Shown here in pieces: positions 1-5,968 of a DNA stretch of 5,968 bases (within the stretch, counting starts at the first letter, position 1; each line of letters opens with the position of its first letter). The position numbers and the translations under genes are program-made. The DNA lies in NCBI GenBank assembly GCA_003223065.1, contig QHXU01000106.1:18491-24458 (forward strand). The letters run 5' to 3'. This stretch comes from Acidobacteriota bacterium. GTDB taxonomy: Bacteria > Acidobacteriota > Terriglobia > Bryobacterales > Bryobacteraceae. The notes below the pieces were generated by a model. It was not told the origin of the DNA. It did not search any database and saw nothing but the letters and a program-made list of their open reading frames with translations.

Positions 1-1
1 G

Positions 2-571
2 GTGGCGACTGATGAAGTGCTGGGTCAGCTTGGCCTTGAACCCCGCGAGTACTTTCTTTACGTCAGCCGCCTGGAGCCGGAAAACAACGCGCTGCTGGTG
101 CGCGAGGCCTTCGAAAAAGTTCGAACACCTCTGAAGCTCGCGTTGATCGGCGACGCGCCGTACGCCGCCGACTATATCCGCCAGGTGCGTAGCACAGCCG
201 ACCCGCGTATCGTGATTCCAGGCGCGATCTATGGCCAGGGTTATCGCGAACTCGGCTCGAACTGCTTCGCCTATATCCACGCGACAGAGGTGGGCGGCAC
301 GCATCCGGCGCTGATCGAAGCTATGGGGAGAGGCGCGCTCACGATCTATCTGGACACTCCGGAGAACGCCGAGGTTGCCGGCGGCGCGGGCGTCGCTTTC
401 ACGTATGAAAATCTAGCCGAGGTCCTCGAGATGGTGCTCCAGATGCCGGAAGGCGAACGCGAGATGTGGCGGGCGCGCGCCGCTGAGCGCGTCCGTTCCC
501 GTTACAGTTGGGATCGAGTGACAGACGCCTATGAGACGTTGCTGACGAGGCTGGCATGCGGAGCTGGATAG
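2..571 (+). CDS. Glycosyltransferase, GT4-like (GT-B fold), C-terminal part; 5' end outside window
   Basis: Partial gene: 189 codons are visible and the frame is open to the left edge. The GTG at position 2 is probably an internal Val, because the visible part begins just before the second Rossmann domain of a GT-B enzyme. Visible landmarks are FLYVSRLEPENN (residues 18-29), the usual start of the nucleotide-sugar-binding half, and HATEVGGTHPALIEAM (93-108). The latter resembles the HEVGGTNPSLLEAM motif of GT4-like rhamnosyl/glucosyltransferases of the DUF1972 type, where the acidic residues contact the sugar nucleotide. The tail SRYSWDRVTDAYETLL (167-182) is the typical GT4 C-terminal helix. 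Inferred role: transfer of a sugar from a nucleotide donor during surface-polysaccharide synthesis at the cytoplasmic face of the membrane. Donor and acceptor cannot be read from this fragment. The TAG stop lies inside the alanine racemase gene, so the two genes are probably cotranscribed and translationally coupled. Confidence 0.85.
   Translation: MATDEVLGQLGLEPREYFLYVSRLEPENNALLVREAFEKVRTPLKLALIGDAPYAADYIRQVRSTADPRIVIPGAIYGQGYRELGSNCFAYIHATEVGGTHPALIEAMGRGALTIYLDTPENAEVAGGAGVAFTYENLAEVLEMVLQMPEGEREMWRARAAERVRSRYSWDRVTDAYETLLTRLACGAG
547..550 (+). promoter_or_regulatory. Ribosome binding site of the alanine racemase gene
   Basis: GAGG lies 5 bases before the ATG at 556, inside the last codons of the upstream glycosyltransferase. 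It supports the ATG at 556 as the start, giving a 16-base overlap between the two genes. Confidence 0.6.
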
Positions 572-1644
572 AGATATCACGCACACGCATCCGTGAAAAT
601 TTCCGCGCCGTGCGGGCGCTGGTGGGCGACTCCGCGGAAGTGATGCCAGTGGTGAAAGCCGACGCCTATCGCCACGGCGCCTTGGAAGTCTCGCGAGCGC
701 TCGAAACGGAGGGTGCCCGCTGGCTTGCGGTGTCGAATGTGGAGGAGGGGATTGCATTGCGCAAGTCTGGCATCGCGGTCCGCATCCTCGTTATGGCCGA
801 TTTCCTTCCGGAGGAGCGCGACGCGCTCCAGCCATTCAATCTTACTCCGGTGGTCCACTCGCTCGATGATGTCGCCGCGGTACGCGTTCCCTATCATCTG
901 AAAATCGACAGCGGCATGAGCCGGCTGGGCACGCGCGCCGCTCCTGAAGAGATCGTTCGAACGGTCGCCGCGGCGCCGGCGCAGCTCGAAGGCTTGATGA
1001 CACACTTCGCGTCGGCGGCGAACTACGATAGCCGGCAGACAGAGGAGCAGATCCGCCACTTCGATGCTGTGCTGGGGGCAATTCGCGCCGCGGGCTTCGC
1101 GCCGCGTTATGTACACTTATCGAGCACCATTCCTGTCGCGTACGGACGCACCGAAGCGTGGGGCAACCTAGTGCGGCCCGGCCATGCTATCTACGGCTAC
1201 GTTTCGCCGGGGCGCGGCGCGGCCCCCCAACCTGCGTTGCGGGTGAGACCTGCGCTTACATGGAAAGCGATGGTGCTGGCGGTAAAAGACATCGATGCAG
1301 GCGCGCTGATTGGTTACGGAGGCATGCACCGCGCGGCGCGGCCGATGCGGATCGCGGTGCTGGCGGCCGGTTATGCCGACGGTATTCCCCATCGGCTCTC
1401 GAATCGCGGCAAGGTGATCGCGAACGGGAAGCTGGCGCCGATGGTGGGCGCGGTATCGATGGACCTGACTACGATTGACATCACGGCGTGTCCGGAACTC
1501 CGCGTGGGCGATGCGGTGACGCTGTTGGGCGAAGAGGGCGGCGTGTCGATCGACGCGCAACAGATCGCGAGGCTGGCCGGAACGATCTCTTATAGCGTGC
1601 TGTGCGGGATCAGCGCGAGGGTCAAACGCGTGTACGTGGACTGA
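556..1644 (+). CDS. alr: Alanine racemase (PLP-dependent, fold type III)
   Basis: Complete, 362 aa, a normal length for the family. It interconverts L- and D-alanine in the cytoplasm and so supplies D-Ala for peptidoglycan. An N-terminal TIM barrel holds the PLP lysine K34 in VVKADAYRHG (32-41), followed by HLKIDSGMSRLG (114-125) and the phosphate/pyridine-contacting VRPGHAIYGY (206-215). The C-terminal beta domain carries the second catalytic base Y254 in IGYGG (252-256), then GYADG (272-276) and VSMD (300-303). The tail TISYSVLCGISARV (343-356) is the family's usual C-terminus. One residue is unusual: the family motif reads KADAYGHG, but the Gly after the Tyr is Arg39 here. Both catalytic residues are present, so activity is expected. 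The start is supported by GAGG at 547-550 and by the fit of the N-terminus RSWIEISRTRIRENF. The gene follows a glycosyltransferase with overlap and converges on gyrB 23 bases away. Confidence 0.96.
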   Translation: MRSWIEISRTRIRENFRAVRALVGDSAEVMPVVKADAYRHGALEVSRALETEGARWLAVSNVEEGIALRKSGIAVRILVMADFLPEERDALQPFNLTPVVHSLDDVAAVRVPYHLKIDSGMSRLGTRAAPEEIVRTVAAAPAQLEGLMTHFASAANYDSRQTEEQIRHFDAVLGAIRAAGFAPRYVHLSSTIPVAYGRTEAWGNLVRPGHAIYGYVSPGRGAAPQPALRVRPALTWKAMVLAVKDIDAGALIGYGGMHRAARPMRIAVLAAGYADGIPHRLSNRGKVIANGKLAPMVGAVSMDLTTIDITACPELRVGDAVTLLGEEGGVSIDAQQIARLAGTISYSVLCGISARVKRVYVD

Positions 1645-1667
1645 TTGTATGCGCCCGCAAAAGGCGG

Positions 1668-4088
<2,421 letters not shown>

Positions 4089-4109
4089 GGTTAGTTGTCC
4101 GTGGTTCGT
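4089..4109. repeat. Three-unit degenerate heptamer repeat abutting the gyrB start
   Basis: Read on the + strand the units are GGTTAGT (4089-4095), TGTCCGT (4096-4102) and GGTTCGT (4103-4109). On the gyrB strand they read ACGAACC, ACGGACA, ACTAACC, followed at once by the ATG. Against GGTTCGT the units match 6, 5 and 7 of 7 bases. A fourth unit (4110-4116) is decayed beyond recognition. The repeat takes the place where a Shine-Dalgarno sequence would normally sit. It may be a short remnant of a tandem heptamer array. Confidence 0.45.
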
Positions 4110-4140
4110 GGTCACCAGGAAGAAGCGTGGCCGGCATCAG

Positions 4141-4165
4141 CCGCTCACCGCTTGCTACCCGCTTA
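4141..4165. repeat. Second degenerate heptamer repeat in the dnaN-gyrB spacer
   Basis: Units CCGCTCA (4141-4147), CCGCTTG (4148-4154), a 4-base interruption CTAC, then CCGCTTA (4159-4165). On the transcribed strand they read TAAGCGG, CAAGCGG and TGAGCGG. The unit length equals that of the repeat at 4089-4109 but the consensus is different. It begins 13 bases after the dnaN stop codon in the direction of transcription. Confidence 0.4.
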
Positions 4166-4177
4166 CCACAACGCACA

Positions 4178-5290
4178 TCAAATCCTCATTGGCATAATCA
4201 CGTATCGATAGTTCTCGGGCTTTTCGCCTCCCGGGCGCAGCTCGCCGGCGCTGTGCGGATCCTTGAACAAGAACGATACCTGCTGGTCGTCTACAGCGCG
4301 CAGAAAGTCGAGCAGGTATTGCGCGTTGAAACCGATCTCCACCGCCGTGCCTTGGTAGTTCGCCGGAATGCTTTCCTCGCTCTCACCGGTGTCCGATACC
4401 GAAGAGTGCACTTTCACTTCGTCTTGATCCACGCGCACGCGAATCGCGCGCGAGCGTTCATCGGAAAACTGAGATACGCGCTCGATGGCGCCACGGAGCT
4501 CCTCACGCTCGAGTGTCACCATGTTCGAATGCTCCTTGGGTAGCACGCGCTCGTAATCAGGAAAGTTTCCGGTGAGCTTACGGCTGAGAAGCAACCGATC
4601 GCCCAGCTGGAAGAAGAGATGGTTCTCATCACCGGAGAATCGAACAATCGCCGCCGGGTCCGACTCGCTTGCAAGCTTCTGTAGTTCGGCCATTGCCTTA
4701 CGCGGCAGCAAGGCTCGATACGCTCCGCCCACGCCGGGAAGTTCACCCGAGCTTTCAACCATCGCCAAGCGATGTCCATCGGTTGCGACCATCACCATGC
4801 CACCCTTACGCAACACAAGCAGCGCGCCGTTCAGGGTGAAGCGCGATTCTTCAGTCGAGATCGCGAATACCGTCTTGCCGATCATGGCGGCCAGTACGCC
4901 AATGGGAATCTCAGCCAGCACCTCCGGCATCTGTGGCAACTCGGGAAAACTCTCGCGCGACATGCCCGCGATGCGGGTCCTCGATCGCCCGCACACCAGA
5001 CTTGCCCAGTGGTTCTCCTGAATTTTCACCTGCACATCGCCATCCGGGAGTAAACGGACATAATCGAGCAGGCGCCTGGCTGGAATCGTACCTCCACCGG
5101 TTTTTTTCACCTTCGCGGGGCACGAACAACGAATACCGAGCTCAAGGTCCGTCGCCGTCAGGTGAATGCTATCTCCATCCGTCTCCACGAGCACATTCGA
5201 TAGAATCGGAATGGTCGTCTTCTTTTCAACCACGCCTTGCGAGAGGTTCAGTTCCCGAACCAGATCGGCCCTGCTGACGGTGAATTCCAT
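4178..5290 (-). CDS. dnaN: DNA polymerase III beta subunit (sliding clamp)
   Basis: Complete, 370 aa, close to the 366-375 aa usual for the family. It dimerises into a ring around DNA and tethers DNA polymerase III and many repair proteins. Three clamp folds follow one another. The N-terminal MEFTVSRADLVRELN and TTIPILSNVL (25-34) are typical of fold 1, and AMIGKTVFAISTEESR (135-150) and FTLNGALL (151-158) open fold 2. The partner-binding pocket is intact: TDGHRLAM (170-177), P244 and V249 in NFPDYERVLP (242-251), and the C-terminal YVIMPMRI (363-370) with the MPMR pocket residues. The ATG at 5290 has AAGGA 6 bases upstream. It is the second gene of the dnaA-dnaN-gyrB block. A separate promoter and a structured leader seem likely because the gap to dnaA is 248 bases. 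In many bacteria recF follows; here the next gene is gyrB, 89 bases away. Confidence 0.97.
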   Translation of the reverse strand: MEFTVSRADLVRELNLSQGVVEKKTTIPILSNVLVETDGDSIHLTATDLELGIRCSCPAKVKKTGGGTIPARRLLDYVRLLPDGDVQVKIQENHWASLVCGRSRTRIAGMSRESFPELPQMPEVLAEIPIGVLAAMIGKTVFAISTEESRFTLNGALLVLRKGGMVMVATDGHRLAMVESSGELPGVGGAYRALLPRKAMAELQKLASESDPAAIVRFSGDENHLFFQLGDRLLLSRKLTGNFPDYERVLPKEHSNMVTLEREELRGAIERVSQFSDERSRAIRVRVDQDEVKVHSSVSDTGESEESIPANYQGTAVEIGFNAQYLLDFLRAVDDQQVSFLFKDPHSAGELRPGGEKPENYRYVIMPMRI

Positions 5291-5296
5291 GGACGT

Positions 5297-5301
5297 TCCT
5301 T
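5297..5301 (-). promoter_or_regulatory. Ribosome binding site of dnaN
   Basis: AAGGA on the minus strand, 6 bases from the ATG at 5290. It is well spaced and supports that start codon. Confidence 0.7.
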
Positions 5302-5319
5302 GGATGCTGCGATTCTTCT

Positions 5320-5369
5320 CCCTATGCCTCTTGTATCTAGCATTTATCTAAGAAGAAGATTCATAGGGG
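5320..5369 (-). promoter_or_regulatory. Imperfect hairpin in the predicted dnaN leader
   Basis: On the minus strand CCCTATG (5368-5362) pairs perfectly with CATAGGG (5326-5320). After a 3-base bulge the stem can continue with CUUCUU against AAGAGG (one G-U pair), leaving a loop of about 20 bases. A competing pairing exists between UUCUUCU (5357-5351) and AGAAGAA (5319-5313), which would break the inner stem. The structure ends 18 bases before the dnaN ribosome binding site. There is no run of U after it, so it is not a standard terminator. A regulatory role is inference; no known riboswitch or leader family is recognised. Confidence 0.3.
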
Positions 5370-5395
5370 TTGTTGAAAAGTTGATTTCTTTCTAA

Positions 5396-5425
5396 ATTGT
5401 AGCAAGACCGAGGGGTTAAAGTCAT
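5396..5425 (-). promoter_or_regulatory. Candidate sigma70-type promoter for dnaN
   Basis: On the minus strand ATGACT (5425-5420, 4 of 6 to TTGACA), an 18-base spacer, and TACAAT (5401-5396, 5 of 6 to TATAAT). Transcription would start near 5389, giving a leader of about 100 bases before the dnaN ATG. The AT-rich bases after it, contrasting with the GC-rich genes, fit a promoter region. The call rests on hexamer match alone. Confidence 0.4.
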
Positions 5426-5493
5426 CAGAAGATGTTCAAATCCAGGTGGCCAAAAGAGCACGCTTGAACGCTAGGGACCTTCTCCCACACCCA

Positions 5494-5524
5494 TTCACAG
5501 GCGGCCCGATGGGGTGGTTGTGAA
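5494..5524 (-). other. Weak inverted repeat after the dnaA stop
   Basis: On the minus strand TTCACA (5524-5519) pairs with TGTGAA (5499-5494). A small internal CCC/GGG stem is possible between them. It starts 14 bases after the dnaA stop, where a 3' end would be expected, but no U tract follows. It could be a 3'-end stabilising hairpin or chance. Confidence 0.2.
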
Positions 5525-5538
5525 ATCTGACACTAACC

Positions 5539-5968
5539 TCAATGGACTGAGTCGGTTACACTGTGTATCAGCCTGTTCAAATCGGCGTCTGTCTGGCGCA
5601 GCTTCTCGATTTTCTGGATGGAATGGAGCACGGTGGTGTGGTGCTTCCCGCCGAACATCCGTCCAATTTCAGGCAGCGATGACTGAGTCAGTTCCTTGAT
5701 CAGGTACATTGCGATTTGACGGGGATAGGCGATATTCCGCGCGTTCGTTTTCTGTTTTAGTTGCGCCGGCTGCAATTGAAAACGTTCCGCAACCGCCCGC
5801 AGCACGGAATCCATGGTCACGCGGCGCTCTTGACCGGGAATCAGATACTTCAAAACTTGTTGCGCCATCGCCAGCGTAATGGCAGAGCTTGTGACCGAAG
5901 AGTATGCGATGAGCTTCACCAATGCGCCTTCGAGCTCACGCACGTTTGATTTTGTCTTTGTAGCGATG
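5539..5968 (-). CDS. dnaA: Chromosomal replication initiator DnaA, C-terminal part; 5' end outside window
   Basis: Partial gene: 142 codons from the right edge to the TGA at 5541-5539; the frame stays open past 5968. DnaA binds DnaA boxes at oriC, oligomerises with ATP, melts the origin and recruits the replicative helicase. The visible part begins in the AAA+ lid with SNVRELEGAL (fragment residues 7-16), which holds the sensor-2 arginine R10. Domain IV, the DNA-binding domain, follows from about residue 51. It contains NIAYPRQIAMYL (78-89, with R83 matching Escherichia coli R399) and LPEIGRMFGGKHHTTVLHSI (98-117), the DnaA signature with the recognition helix. In that signature the Asp of GGRDHTT (E. 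coli D433) is His109 here. The GTG at 5943 is an internal Val, not a start. The Walker A and B motifs and domains I-II lie outside the window. A 248-base spacer separates it from dnaN, transcribed in the same direction. Confidence 0.97.
   Translation of the reverse strand, partial: IATKTKSNVRELEGALVKLIAYSSVTSSAITLAMAQQVLKYLIPGQERRVTMDSVLRAVAERFQLQPAQLKQKTNARNIAYPRQIAMYLIKELTQSSLPEIGRMFGGKHHTTVLHSIQKIEKLRQTDADLNRLIHSVTDSVH

Larger units (their letters stand above)
5291..5538. other. dnaA-dnaN spacer (248 bases), no gene
   Basis: It is more AT-rich than its surroundings, mainly between 5311 and 5400. It holds the dnaN ribosome binding site, a leader hairpin, a candidate promoter and a weak hairpin after dnaA. 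I searched both strands by eye for DnaA boxes (TTWTNCACA) and found no perfect one. The nearest are a one-mismatch TTTTCAACA (minus strand, 5379-5371) and two-mismatch sites at 5491-5499 and 5519-5527. An origin here is therefore not supported. Confidence 0.6.

Noticed and set aside
1652..1667. Possible bidirectional terminator between alr and gyrB
   Set aside because: Only a 4-bp stem can form (CGCC/GGCG or CCGC/GCGG) and there is no T run on either strand.
4089..4115. Upstream GTG start at 4115 for gyrB
   Set aside because: The nine extra residues do not look like a GyrB N-terminus, the codons fall within the heptamer repeat, and the bases before the GTG are pyrimidine-rich, with no ribosome binding site.
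5248..5343. Small minus-strand frame starting at the ATG at 5343 and overlapping the dnaN start
   Set aside because: About 32 codons with no ribosome binding site and no recognisable protein, most likely chance.
5371..5379. DnaA-box-like TTTTCAACA on the minus strand
   Set aside because: It is a single site with one mismatch at a conserved position and has no cluster of neighbours, so it is not enough to call an origin or an autoregulatory site.
5941..5943. GTG as a start of a short dnaA-like gene
   Set aside because: The frame continues upstream to the window edge with SN before VRELEGAL, the conserved DnaA context, so this codon is an internal Val.

Overview
The window holds a chromosomal replication-gene block and, facing it, the end of a cell-envelope cluster. 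It is GC-rich and almost fully coding. The proteins look most like those of Acidobacteriota, perhaps the Bryobacterales/Solibacter branch. The reasons are the dnaA-dnaN-gyrB order without recF, a GyrB of the long type, and the KHH form of the DnaA signature. This placement is a judgement from memory of those families, not the result of a search.

Layout: positions 1-571 (+) are the C-terminal part of a GT4-like glycosyltransferase whose start lies left of the window. It overlaps by 16 bases the start of a complete alanine racemase gene (556-1644, +). That gene converges on gyrB across a 23-base gap with no convincing terminator. On the minus strand, in transcription order from the right edge, come the C-terminal 142 codons of dnaA (5968-5539), a 248-base spacer, dnaN (5290-4178), an 89-base spacer with no recF, and gyrB (4088-1668).

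How the genes work together: DnaA opens the origin and loads the helicase. DnaN is the sliding clamp that holds the replicative polymerase on DNA. GyrB is the ATPase half of DNA gyrase, which relieves the positive supercoils made by replication. The + strand pair serves the envelope: alanine racemase supplies D-alanine for peptidoglycan, and the glycosyltransferase probably builds a surface glycan.

Non-coding interest is confined to the two spacers. The dnaA-dnaN spacer carries a plausible sigma70-type promoter, and the predicted dnaN leader can fold into a long imperfect hairpin next to the ribosome binding site. The dnaN-gyrB spacer contains two different degenerate 7-base repeats, one of them touching the gyrB start codon. 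I see no mobile element, CRISPR array, RNA gene, defence system or convincing origin in this window. It reads as ordinary housekeeping DNA with a few details worth checking.
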